Shown here: positions 22,605-31,283 of the stretch, in pieces
Layout: each line of letters begins with the position of its first letter
How positions within the stretch are numbered: the first letter of the stretch is position 1
NCBI GenBank assembly: GCA_030374805.1
Contig: JARGSG010000032.1
Span: 496,001 to 560,000 of the forward strand
From: Gracilaria gracilis
Lineage: Eukaryota; Rhodophyta; Florideophyceae; Gracilariales; Gracilariaceae
Direction: 5' to 3'
Length of the DNA stretch: 64,000 nucleotides
Made by a program: the position numbers and the translations under genes
Notes under the pieces: model-generated
Database searches by the model: none
The model's input: only the letters and a program-made list of their open reading frames with translations
Told to the model about the DNA's origin: nothing

Positions 22605-23588
22605 TCAGCCACCAATGCGCACCATACTGCGATTGTCGGCGACGGCAAGGGCATGCATATCGCGCTTGCCTCCCAAAGCAAAGTTTTTGAGCTGCAGAGC
22701 GTGGCGTACGGTGTCCAAAAACTGGTCGTTTGTGGCACCATCGCGCATGAGATCACTCAAGGAAAGCTCTTGCTGGCCGAACAGGCAGGTCTTGAGCACA
22801 CCGTCGGCAGTGATGGGCAGCCGGTTGCAGCCAGCGCAAAAATGGTGGCTCATGCTGGAAATGAATCCAAAGCGACCGGCGGAATCAGGTATGTGGTACT
22901 ACATGGAGGTGTCAGTGGCTTGGGTGGGCTCGTGTTGCAGCCGGCCGTAGTGACGGGCCAAGGTCTGCAACATGTACGAGTAGGGCACGAAGGAAGCATG
23001 GCGCCACTGGTTGCGGTCGAACGACATGTACTCGATGAAGCGCATGTCCAGCGGTTGGTGCTCGGTGAGAGCGGCGAACTGCGGCACCGACGCATCATTG
23101 ATGGGCGACATGACGACGACGTTGAGCTTGACGGCGAGGCCGGGCTGCTCCAGCGCATCGTTGAGCTCGCTCAGCACGCGCGCGTGCGTGGCGGCGGGGC
23201 GACGCGTGAGGAGCGCAAAGGTGTGCGGGCACAACGAATCGAGGCTGAGGTTGACGGCGGACAGGCCGGCGGCCATGAAGTCGGGCAGACAGCGCGACAA
23301 CAGCACGCCGTAGGTGGTGATGGACACGGGCAAGTGCGGCGACGCGGCGGCGACGATCTGCGGCAGTTCGGTGCGCATGAGTGGCTCGCAACCGATGGAG
23401 CGCAGCTTGTTGACGCCGGCGGCGCGGAACAGCTGGATGAGGCGCAGCACCTCGAACGTGGACAGCAGGTGCGGCTTGAACTGCGGGTGCAGCTGCATGC
23501 AGTCCGCGCAGCGCCGATTTCAGCGGTCCGTAAGCGACACGCGCAGGTACGAGTGGCGTCGCCCGAACGAGTCGTGCAGCGGCGCCAT
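22605..23588 (-). pseudogene. MOCS1A: MoaA/MOCS1A pseudogene, copy B, full length with two stops
   Basis: From ATG at 23586-23588 to TGA at 22605-22607 the frame has 328 codons, the normal MoaA size, with no frameshift. It shows LHDSFGRRHSYLRVSLTDR, then a TGA (23520-23522) exactly where the first Cys of the radical-SAM CX3CX2C motif belongs, followed by NRRCADC. The GGEP motif is altered to IGCEP. LSLDSLCPHTFALLTRRPAATHAR and MRFIEYMSF follow. A second stop, TAG at 22899-22901, precedes GFISSMSHHFCAGCNRL, the second [4Fe-4S] motif (C-x2-C-x13-C is complete) and the C-terminal MVRIGG with the conserved Gly-Gly. Tail to tail with PPOX-B, 98 bp apart. Confidence 0.85.
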
Positions 23589-23740
23589 CGGCGCAGTCCT
23601 CGCCGCACCACGCCACGACACGGGGCTCCATGCCCATGCAGCAGCACTGCGCCACGGCATGCGGCTCCACGCAGCAGCCCCACGCACCAAGCCCACTATG
23701 GCGCGCGCCGCTCTCGCAGCTCCCGCGCCGCTCTCGCAGC

Positions 23741-23745
23741 TCCCG
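23741..23745. repeat. Copia target-site duplication, left
   Basis: TCCCG directly before the left LTR; the same 5 bases follow the right LTR at 27696-27700. Confidence 0.8.
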
Positions 23746-23833
23746 TGTGAGAGGAAGGCACTAGCTGGACTTTACTTCGATCTCGCTTGTCGTGCGCCTA
23801 AGTATCTCTTGGCTCCTACTGTAATGTTTGAGG
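23746..23833 (-). repeat. Copia LTR, left (3' LTR)
   Basis: Bases 23746-23831 are identical to 27608-27693. The last two bases at the inner edge are GG instead of the CA seen at the outer end of the other LTR. Confidence 0.85.
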
Positions 23834-24334
23834 TTTCGGGAAAATGCAATGCGGCAAGGTTGTGGTGAATGTTTGACAGTTTCCGGTTGGCGCATTGCAT
23901 TTTGCCCTTGGGGGCGGGGTAACGTTCATTCTGTGTCGAAGTTGCCTGAATCTATCAAGATGAAGCGGCTTAGTAAGGATGTCCGCAAGCATGTCGTTCG
24001 TTGGTATTCGATAGAGCTGTATGCTGTTGTTTGCCAGGTGGTGTTGGAGGTAGTGGCATCGAATGTCTATGTACTTTCTTCGCTTCGTGGGCGCCTGGTT
24101 TTCCGCAATAAGCACAGAGCTTTGATTATCTATGAAGTGCGGTGTTGCCGTTGGTAGTTAGGTTTTGGCTGATTTAAGAAGCTTTCGTAACAACGATGTG
24201 TGTTGCGTTGCGGTCGTTGCGGCTATATATTCGGCTTCGGTTGTCGATAGTGCGATAACCGATTGCTTCTTTGATAACCACGATATTGGAGTGGCGTTGA
24301 TGTTGTGAAGGTTGCCTGTTATCGACTTTCTGTC
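23816..24334 (-). pseudogene. Copia RNase H C-terminal part, out of frame
   Basis: After the TAA that ends the RT frame (24335-24337), minus-strand translation continues DRKSITGNLH, SWLSKKQSVIALSTTEAEYIAA, then in another frame RRKYIDIRCHYLQ and DMLADILTKPL, the standard end of copia RNase H. One stop and one frameshift separate it from RT. The frame runs on into the 3' LTR. Confidence 0.8.
23841..23903. repeat. 13-bp perfect inverted repeat beside the copia 3' LTR
   Basis: AAAATGCAATGCG at 23841-23853 and its exact reverse complement at 23891-23903, with a 37-base loop; GGG and GCCC outside the arms nearly extend it. It could form a hairpin in the 3' end of the element's RNA. Confidence 0.75.
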
Positions 24335-26029
24335 TTAAGCGTTAGCGAAATCCGCGTCACTGTATACTGCAAGTTTGTCTGTTTCGTTTGGATTTTGGAT
24401 GGGTTTGTATAGAAGACCGTATAGTTGTGTTCCTTTCATGTAACGAAGCAGTGTTTTGAGTGCTTGAAGATGGTGCTCTTTTAGTGTAGCCATGTGCTGT
24501 GCTAGACGGTTGGTTGCGTAGTTGAGATCCGGCCGTGTACTGTCTGTGACGTATCTTATTTCTCCGAGAATTTGTCTGTATCGGGTTGCCTCTTGTGGTG
24601 AGAGTGGCTGTGATTTTGGTGAGTTATCTATATGCTTGAGGCTACTGTATGGGGTGGCTGAAGGGTTGCAATTACCCATATTCGTCTGCTTCAGTATGCT
24701 GGCGATGACGTCTGGCTGGGAGATGTGAACAGCTCCTGTGCCATCGTGTTGTATCGTCCAGTTTAGAAATCGTGAAGGGGCCCCTAGTCGTTTGATTTTG
24801 TACTTGGTCAGCAGTTGGTTGTACAGCCTGTCAATTAAGGACTTGGTGGAGGCCAGAACCAAGAAATCATCTATAGTAGTGCTTAGAACTGTGAATGTTC
24901 CGTCGGACTCGGTTTTGGTGTAAAGACAAGGGTCGTGCTCTGATGCGGTGTAACCTAATTTGGATAGGTGTTGTTGAAGTCCATGGTTGTAGTAGTACGC
25001 TGCAGGGGGGGAGCCGTAGAGGTTGCCTTTCAGAAGGCCAAATTTGCTGTTGTGGCGATATGAGCCGTCGAATCTGGGCATTTGTGGTACGTACACCGGC
25101 TTGTCATGTTCATACTTTTCGTGCAGGTAGGCTGACTTAATATCGAAGTGTTCGAGTGGGAGGCCCATGCTTGCATGTAGTGCTAGTAGCATGCGTTGTG
25201 TGCTACGGTCTGCTGTGTACGTTGTTGTGTGTTTGGGATTGTAGTGCAGTCCTGGCTTCATTAGGTCTCCGCGTAAGTTGCATCTGGCTTTGCGTTGATT
25301 GATATTGCCGTTGGCGTCTCTTTTGTACCGATATACCATAATCAGTGGTATGATTGATGCTTTCGGAGGTTGGAAAGTGGACGGTAGCCATTGGATGCTT
25401 GTGAGCGCGTCTATATTGTCGAGTTCCAAATCATGGGCTTGCTGCCATTTGGCTGCGTCTGGGTAGTTCTTGGCTTGCGTTGGATGGGCGGGTGGCGGCG
25501 TGTCTACTGTTATTTGGCCTGGTGGCGGCGTGTTGTGATTCGTTGTGGCTTTGAAGGCTGTTGTGGTTTGGGCGGTAGGATCGGTTGTCTTATGATATGG
25601 TGTGAAGTCTATTGCCCTGATTTGCTGATATTGTTGAGTGTGTAGGTTTAGCACCATGATGTTGGTAAGAGAGGTTGGGTACATGTACCGAGCGGGGTTT
25701 GCACGTGCTTCTAATTTCTTTTTGGGCGCATAGATGGGGATACTTCCGAGTTCTCCGAAAGTGAATATTCTTTGGAGTGTTGGTTCTGTGCCGTGCCACA
25801 GTTTGTATGGAGATGTGTTAGTTGCTGTATGGTGAAGGAGGTTGTATTTGAAAATGGCATCTCGTGCCGCGTCTTCGCAATGGGTGTCGTCCAGTTTTGC
25901 TGTGTCGAGTGTGGCTCTGACTGTGTTCATAACTGTTCTGTTGAATCTTTCTGCTACTGAATTTTCTTGGGGTTGATGTGGCGTCCTGAGATGATGTTGC
26001 ACTTCGTTCGTGTTGTATATGTCTTGCAT
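24335..26029 (-). CDS. Copia integrase tail, reverse transcriptase, RNase H start
   Basis: A 564-codon minus-strand frame opens inside integrase: the catalytic Glu region is present (TPHQPQENSVAERFNRT) but the upstream zinc finger and both Asp are missing. The integrase C-terminal GKDP-like part follows (YKLWHGTEP, then KKKLEARANPARYMYP). The reverse transcriptase has VYRYKRDANGN, HFDIKSAYLHE, LYGSPPAAYYY and an active site read as TIDDFLVLAS, where copia elements usually have YVDD. RNase H begins (GEIRYVTDSTRPDLNYA, VYSDADFANA) and ends at TAA at 24335-24337. The internal ATG is not a natural start, since the polyprotein should continue from gag-protease. Confidence 0.88.
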   Translation of the reverse strand: MQDIYNTNEVQHHLRTPHQPQENSVAERFNRTVMNTVRATLDTAKLDDTHCEDAARDAIFKYNLLHHTATNTSPYKLWHGTEPTLQRIFTFGELGSIPIYAPKKKLEARANPARYMYPTSLTNIMVLNLHTQQYQQIRAIDFTPYHKTTDPTAQTTTAFKATTNHNTPPPGQITVDTPPPAHPTQAKNYPDAAKWQQAHDLELDNIDALTSIQWLPSTFQPPKASIIPLIMVYRYKRDANGNINQRKARCNLRGDLMKPGLHYNPKHTTTYTADRSTQRMLLALHASMGLPLEHFDIKSAYLHEKYEHDKPVYVPQMPRFDGSYRHNSKFGLLKGNLYGSPPAAYYYNHGLQQHLSKLGYTASEHDPCLYTKTESDGTFTVLSTTIDDFLVLASTKSLIDRLYNQLLTKYKIKRLGAPSRFLNWTIQHDGTGAVHISQPDVIASILKQTNMGNCNPSATPYSSLKHIDNSPKSQPLSPQEATRYRQILGEIRYVTDSTRPDLNYATNRLAQHMATLKEHHLQALKTLLRYMKGTQLYGLLYKPIQNPNETDKLAVYSDADFANA

Positions 26030-27387
26030 GGTGTTTGATAGGTATTCTTTTTTTTTGTGAATGCCACGAGTCCGTATCGATTGGCAAGGTCTTGGACTGA
26101 GAGGAGGTTTCTTTTTATACCTTTGTTCGATACTGCTTGGGTATTGATCATGTTGTTACTCTCCTTAAGGTGGATTGTGAGGTTCCCATGGTGGGTGCAC
26201 TGCGGTGAATGGGATGTAGCAGTTTCGGTTAGCGTGATTGTTGGGAGTGGTTTCATTGATGACAAGGTGTGGGGTATGTGCGTTGGGTGGGCTCCACTGT
26301 CCAAGATACACGTACCATTGACTTCCGAAGCCGTTTTCGAAGATAGTTCTGTTTGTGGTGGGGCCTGGGGTGCGGCATTGCCTTGCTGAGTTTGATATGG
26401 CGGTGCTTGCTGTGGCTGGTACGGCAATGGGGCGGGTAACGCTTGTGGTTGATAATGGAACTGATGGTAGGGGATACTGGGATTGGTGTATAGTGTTGGT
26501 GGGAGTGGGGCTGCTGCGAAGTGTGCTTGTGGTTTGCGGAACTTGGGATGGCGTTGGTCCTTGCATTTCTGGTCCGTGTGGTTGCAGAATACACCAATGG
26601 ATGTGTGAAACGTGCATAGAAGATTTGGGGGTATGCGGCGTCTTGTAGGGTTGTTGCGGGGTCCGTTTTGGCGGTAGTACGGTCGTCCTCTGTATGTGTA
26701 CGGAGGTTGGTACTGCTGTGTTGGAGCTTGATACTGTGGGGCGGTAGGTCCGTAGTCCCCGGTGAATCTTGGGAGTGACTGGTTGCTTGGCGCAAATGTG
26801 TTCGGCTGGAAGAGAGGGTGGAGGTCTTTGTACTTGCGTGTAAATTCCTTGATATTGGACGGTTTGTTTGCTAATATGTGTGCAATAATTGGGTTATTGA
26901 CGGGGTTGCGCTTCAGTCCTGTGATAATGAAGTCAACAGTTGTCTCTTCGTCGGTGATGTTGGGGTAGCGGGCCGCTTTCATCTTCTGCCTGATGGCCGT
27001 ATGTGCCGTGATAAACTCGTCGATATCTTCCTCGGTTTTGAATGGTATACTTTCGGCTTCTGTATTCAGGTATTGATGGTCTTCTTTTGCTGACCTATTG
27101 ATATGTTGTATGATTTTTTCCACGAGGTCGAAGGGTGTGGGGCGTTCTTGAGGTACTATGAGAAGGCCAAGAATTTTGGACGGGACGCTACTCAGAACAG
27201 CTGCCAGTAGTTTGTTCTTCTTCGTGTAATGAGTGTCAAGTGCTGCTGGGTCTACTGGAATGTTGTGGTTTCCTTCGAGGTGTTCTACGGCTTTGATTGT
27301 TGCTGCATATGTTTGGATTGATAGATACCAGGGTGCGTAGTTGCTGACGTCTAGGTCGGGGATTTTGTGTACGTTGTCGTTGTTCAT
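25954..27387 (-). CDS. Copia gag and protease
   Basis: A 477-codon frame starts at ATG 27385-27387, about 220 bases after the primer site. The N-terminal gag part has the copia-type NYAPWYLSIQTYAATIKAVE and helical capsid-like blocks (DEFITAHTAIRQKMKAARY, FIITGLKRN). A Tyr/Pro/Arg-rich stretch and a Cys/His group (CTFHTSIGVFCNH, then QKC) follow, then a long Gln/Pro linker. The protease active site is LDSGAHPTHI near residue 360. After LLSVQDLANRYGLVAFTKKK the frame meets a run of nine A (26048-26056) and reads in the wrong phase. That point is also where about 150 residues of integrase are missing. Uncertain whether any protein is still made. Confidence 0.88.
   Translation of the reverse strand: MNNDNVHKIPDLDVSNYAPWYLSIQTYAATIKAVEHLEGNHNIPVDPAALDTHYTKKNKLLAAVLSSVPSKILGLLIVPQERPTPFDLVEKIIQHINRSAKEDHQYLNTEAESIPFKTEEDIDEFITAHTAIRQKMKAARYPNITDEETTVDFIITGLKRNPVNNPIIAHILANKPSNIKEFTRKYKDLHPLFQPNTFAPSNQSLPRFTGDYGPTAPQYQAPTQQYQPPYTYRGRPYYRQNGPRNNPTRRRIPPNLLCTFHTSIGVFCNHTDQKCKDQRHPKFRKPQAHFAAAPLPPTLYTNPSIPYHQFHYQPQALPAPLPYQPQQAPPYQTQQGNAAPQAPPQTELSSKTASEVNGTCILDSGAHPTHIPHTLSSMKPLPTITLTETATSHSPQCTHHGNLTIHLKESNNMINTQAVSNKGIKRNLLSVQDLANRYGLVAFTKKKNTYQTPCKTYTTRTKCNIISGRHINPKKIQ
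26045..26060 (-). other. Copia internal deletion junction at A9 run
   Basis: Upstream of the run the frame is the protease end; directly after it, in another frame, comes KEYLSNTMQDIYN, which lies just before the catalytic Glu of integrase. The zinc finger and both Asp regions that belong between are absent. Confidence 0.65.
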
Positions 27388-27586
27388 ATTGGATAATTGT
27401 TCGATTTTGGTTGTGTTGTCGGTTTTATCGTGCGGTATGTGTGCGTCGTTGGCTGTGTTGATGACGTTTTGGTAGAGGGTGAAAATCTCGGGGTTGCGGC
27501 GAAGGTTTCGTCCTTGCGTCCTTGCTTGGCGGGGGTTGGGAGGCTCCGTGATGGGACTGGGAAAGGTTGGGAGTGCTTACGAATCT

Positions 27587-27607
27587 GAAAGCGTGAGGCC
27601 CATAACC
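27587..27607 (-). promoter_or_regulatory. Copia primer binding site, half initiator tRNA-Met
   Basis: Directly inside the 5' LTR the minus strand reads GGTTATGGGCCTCACGCTTT. Its complement matches the D-arm-to-anticodon part of eukaryotic initiator tRNA-Met (GAAGCGTG..GGCCCATAACC, with anticodon CAT), not a tRNA 3' end. Drosophila copia uses the same kind of primer, a 5' half of tRNA-iMet. Confidence 0.75.
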
Positions 27608-27695
27608 TGTGAGAGGAAGGCACTAGCTGGACTTTACTTCGATCTCGCTTGTCGTGCGCCTAAGTATCTCTTGGCTCCTACTGTAATGTTTGACA
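27608..27695 (-). repeat. Copia LTR, right (5' LTR)
   Basis: 88 bases, TG...CA, followed by TSD TCCCG. Very short for an LTR. Confidence 0.88.
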
Positions 27696-27700
27696 TCCCG
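27696..27700. repeat. Copia target-site duplication, right
   Basis: TCCCG, matching 23741-23745. Confidence 0.8.
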
Positions 27701-27975
27701 CGCGCCGTTGCTGGCCGCGCCGTCGACAGCTATATCTGTCATAGTTACAAAAGGCTCCACCAGAGCCGCACACGCGCTGCGCGAGCAACGCGTGTAAGAA
27801 CGGTGCGTGCGCGAGCGGTGTAAGCCAGCGGGCGAAAGCGCCCCGCGCCTGCACCGCAGCGGCAGCGGCGGCAAAAAGCAGCGGCAGGAAGCAGCGGCAG
27901 CGTACCGCTTTTGTTAGAACGCACCCGGATCCCACTCACGCGCGCACGACAGCCGGCAGAGGCAAGCCGCTCGAG

Positions 27976-29250
27976 CATGACCACCGCCGAGTTGTCGCAT
28001 TCCGCACCGCTGCGCGCGTCGCGCGCGCCCATGCTGCGCGTGCCAAGCATCACGTCACCCATGCCTACCTCGGCCGCCGCCACCGCCACCGCTACCGCCG
28101 CTGCCACTGCCGCCGTCGCGACCGCGTGCTGGCGCGGAATGTGGCGCTGTTGGCGGAGCGTCTTGGCGAGAGGCATGCTCCCATCACGTCACAGCTATGG
28201 TGCGAGGCGCTCAACGCTTGTCTGGCTGTGCGCAACGCCAACGAGGTGGCCGCCCTGCTGCTTCGTGCGTTGCACTCGCCACTGGCGCTGCGCTTGCACA
28301 TTTCCAACTTTGTGCAGCCGTTGAAGGTCCTCGCGTCTATCTACAAATAGAACCTCTTCTTTCCGCTGCCGCGCAAAATGTGGCTGGTTGGCAAAGCCTT
28401 CGCTCCGAATTAGAAGCTCAATGTCGCTCTGGCCAATACTGCCGTTAACCGAAACAGGTGCTCTATCTCGCTCAAGTTCTTCCGCCTCATGTGCCACCAC
28501 GGCATCTAAATGGCCTCCTTTTCTTACTCGGCTCTACTCAAATCCCACGCCCGCGCAAACAATGTTGTCGCTGTCTATTCTGCATTTGCTCAACTCAACC
28601 ACAAACAACTCCCATTCGATTCTGTTTTGCTCAACTCTGCCGTCAATGCCCTTGTTCGATGCAATGATCTCGCTACCGCCATGCGTATGCTTGCTGACAA
28701 CGCCAACAGACCACTGCTTTATGTAGCCAGGCACAACACTATGATCAAGGATTTCGCGCGTCGGGGGCTCGTCGCAAACGCTTTCGGTGCCCTAAACACA
28801 ATGACCGCAGCGCAATGTTCTCCGAACCAAGTTACCAGAAATACCCTTCTTTCTGCTTGTGTTCAAGCGGGCGATATTGACCGCGCGTGGCGCCTCATTG
28901 ACAACACCGAGCTTGTTTTGCTCCCTTTCAACCCCTCTCTCACTGCGTCCGTTATTTATTATTCATCTACTCCTCCCCACCGCGCTGATGTCAAGCAGGA
29001 TGCTGTGTTCTCCATGCAGATTACCATTGCATTCACGTCTTTCATGTCTGGGCTTGCAGATGCCGGCAAGGTTGAGGAAGCATTAAAGCTCTTCACCTGA
29101 ATGAAGGAAAACAACATTCCCCCTTCTTCCATTACGTATGCGTCTCTCATTTCGGCATGCTTCCGTTCGAAGGAAAACGATCGAGCCAGACAACTCTTCC
29201 ACTCATTTACTGAAAGCAACGTTACCTCGCTCGAAGCTCGTAATGCCTAA
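27976..29250 (+). pseudogene. Pentatricopeptide repeat (PPR) protein pseudogene
   Basis: PPR proteins bind organelle RNA one base per repeat. After an ATG at 27976 and an Ala/Thr-rich leader with GCC/ACC repeats (28070-28120), blocks in one phase show a helical unit (SQLWCEALNACLAVRNANEVAALLLRAL) and then from 28510 clear PPR pairs: SYSALLKSHARANNVVAVYSAF, VLLNSAVNALVRCNDLATAMRML, HNTMIKDFARRGLVANAFGAL, RNTLLSACVQAGDIDRAW, FTSFMSGLADAGKVEEALKLF. A TGA at 29098-29100 sits where Arg (CGA) would fit; the next repeat continues in frame (ITYASLISACFRSKENDRARQLF). Several stops and frameshifts occur at 28348-28510. It is divergent from MoaA-B across the copia insertion, and no targeting peptide can be confirmed. 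Confidence 0.8.
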
Positions 29251-29379
29251 ATGTTTGGGACTGGTTAACTGATGAGATCAGTGTCAAACTGCTCCGCAAG
29301 TGTCGGAGAAAAATATTGGCTGAACTAAAGGGCAAACGAAGCCATGATGCACTCAACAAGTTGGCCAGTTAACCAGAGT

Positions 29380-30297
29380 TCAGACCTGCCAGCGAGCAAA
29401 TCTTCGATAGGCATGGGTGGAATCAGATTGATTCTGGGTGGTGTGTACTATAAGGCTTTTGCTCCAGAAGAGAAAGTTGTGTGGTTTACCAAATGTATTC
29501 TGCACTATGTATCTTCCTGATTGTTCTCTGCTGTTTTCCGGAAAACGGTCAAACATTTGACCCCGTGCTACGCAAAGGTCGTCATCGAGATACGTAATGC
29601 CAGCAATCCGAAAAGCGCGAAAGGTTTTCCAACTATCTGCTAACCAGCTGAGGAAACCACACTTCACATTTTCCGGGTCCCAGATTTGACGCTCTTCATT
29701 TGTCGCTCTCAGTCGCCCTTGTACTAGAACATCCAAGGAAACTTCGTTTCCTATGACGGAAAGTACGAACGTTACATGCTCCTCGAAGGTACTCGTTCCA
29801 TCTTCCAAGTCAATAGTTTGAGTAATGTCACCGACGGTGGCGTTCGGCAGTAAACGCTGAAGACCCGGGACGCCGCCAAAGTATCGAGTGATGGCGCTGG
29901 AAGTATATGCTAGGCGCCATCGCCCAGACAGTCTCTGGACTCTTGTTGGAAACTGTGGTGGGTAATTGTCCTCAAGCATTTAGATTGCTTCCTCTACGTC
30001 AGCTTCTTCCGCAATCATTGTCTCGGCGTCTGGTTCAATGTCCGGTTTCCGATCCAAGCTTTGTAGCTTTGTGAAAAGCTTTTGTTTCATGTCCTACACC
30101 TCAGATTTAGAACGTGGTGCGTCTTTCTGTTGCACACAAACAAACCATGGCGCAATTGAAGGTCGTTGAAGATTACGCACAAAAGCAGATGTTTTGGTTG
30201 GGATGTGTTTTGTTTGTGGGATGCTTTGCTGGGGATGAAAAATCGGAAGCGTCGGAACAAACGCTGTCATTCGGGAAAGCGAAGTCCAGAATGACAA
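29380..30297 (-). pseudogene. PAP/fibrillin (plastid lipid-associated) gene with two stops
   Basis: One minus-strand frame runs from ATG at 30295-30297 to TAG at 29380, 306 codons, with TAG at 30094-30096 and TAA at 29980-29982 and no frameshift. The first 67 residues (MSFWTSLSRMTAFVPTLP, then Thr/Ser/Lys/Arg-rich, few acids) look like a plastid transit peptide. The body has the family signature LSGRWRLAYTSS, GVPGLQRLLP, QTIDLEDG, the central barrel strands (VTFVLSVIGNEVSLDVLVQGRL) and the C-terminal ITYLDDDLCVARG. Members bind lipids at thylakoids and plastoglobules. The acidic linker between the two stops (DAETMIAEEADVEEAI) suits the family's N-terminal helix. Probably inactive; stop readthrough is the alternative. 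Confidence 0.75.
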
Positions 30298-30299
30298 TG

Positions 30300-31243
30300 A
30301 CGAAAGTCTTCGTCGCTGTGGATTTTTATTCCTTTCAAGTCTTTGGTTCCAATTCTCCCCAGTGGGATCAAGGAATGGGTGATGGATACCAGCGTACAGG
30401 ATGAAGCCTGGATGCCCTTATCTTTTGAGATGCGTGTGGGAGGTGAGAGAGCTTTCTTTAGAGGGAGCGAAGAGGCTGGGTGCCAATGCTGATGACCAAA
30501 TCAACCTCGGAGCTGCCACTATCGGGGCCACTACTACTGTATCTCCAATTTCATGAATTTGATCCCGTATTGTTTTCGAAGTAGTGTACACCACACAACC
30601 ATCTCTTGCTCACTTGCGGATGACCTGAACAGCGCCAGTCTCTCCCGCCCTCTCCAACAATTTATTTCGTTTCCAAGATGGCAAAAAGACCCAAACTTGC
30701 ATCTAGAGAGTGCCTTTCAGCGCTTTGACCGTCACAGAAAAACACGCTGCGGACACATTCCCAACACATCTTCGCCAATTTCAGTCACTATTGATTCTTG
30801 GCTTTAGGCTATTCATTACACCTTCCTCTGAGACAGGGTAGCAGCATTTGGCGGGTGGCTATCGCAGTAGTACAACGAGAGAGATACCAAGGGTACGTTT
30901 GGTTACTTTCTAGGTGGCGCCCCCAAGAGGGGCCATAGTAGTAGCGTTTATAGTAGTTGCGTTAAGGGTTACCTTCAGTACAAAACTTGATCTATAATAT
31001 GCAGAACTGGGAACACTCTGGCCGAAATTGCTCCAATAAATTCTAACGGGCTGACAAAAAAATCCAGAGGCTCCAAACGCGATGGAATACCGTCCACGTT
31101 TTGGCCGGTTGGTTAATTTTGGCCTACGTCCGCCTATATCTTGACGCATTAGTAATATTTTTCTAATTCGCTCCTGTCGCCCTGGCCACCTACAGGCCAT
31201 GAAATGGCACCATTAAAACTTTTTTGGTTTAATTAAGTTCGGT
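30300..31243. other. Intergenic, nothing recognised
   Basis: No coding frame with a motif. The part from 30900 is AT-rich with scattered GGCC words, like the spacer at 10041-10660. Confidence 0.4.
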
Positions 31244-31283
31244 TTTCGGCCATATTATGCCTGGAAGTACTGTTCGTAGGGAG
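31244..31283 (+). repeat. Dispersed ~40-bp repeat, copy 3
   Basis: CGGCCATAT, ATGCC, GGAAGT and CTGTTCGTAGGG in the same spacing as the copies at 1596, 37153 and 51464. Confidence 0.5.

Larger units (their letters stand above)
22507..23745. repeat. Segmental duplication, unit B
   Basis: Counterpart of 18566-19680. Unit B keeps an unbroken-length MoaA. It ends at the copia insertion, and the remaining upstream part resumes at 27696. Just before the insertion a 20-bp word (CGCCGCTCTCGCAGCTCCCG) occurs twice in tandem. Confidence 0.6.
23746..27695 (-). mobile_element. Ty1/copia retrotransposon, internally deleted
   Basis: Direct repeats (86 of 86 aligned bases identical) at 23746 and 27608 start with TG, and the outer right end is CA; both sides are flanked by TCCCG. 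The coding strand is minus, with gag and protease near 27387-25954 and integrase tail, reverse transcriptase and RNase H from 26029 to 23816. About 3.95 kb long, it lacks most of integrase. It sits in the upstream DNA of MoaA-B, splitting it from the PPR pseudogene. Identical LTRs imply recent insertion, so the deleted copy was probably mobilised by proteins of a complete relative. Confidence 0.92.

Noticed and set aside
23520..23522. Selenocysteine codon in MoaA-B
   Set aside because: The same frame has a TAG later, GGEP is lost, and the paralogue also lost this Cys; no SECIS structure was identified.
22596..23750. 384-codon plus-strand frame across MoaA-B
   Set aside because: It is antisense to MoaA-B, whose conserved motifs lie on the minus strand; long antisense frames are common in GC-rich coding DNA.
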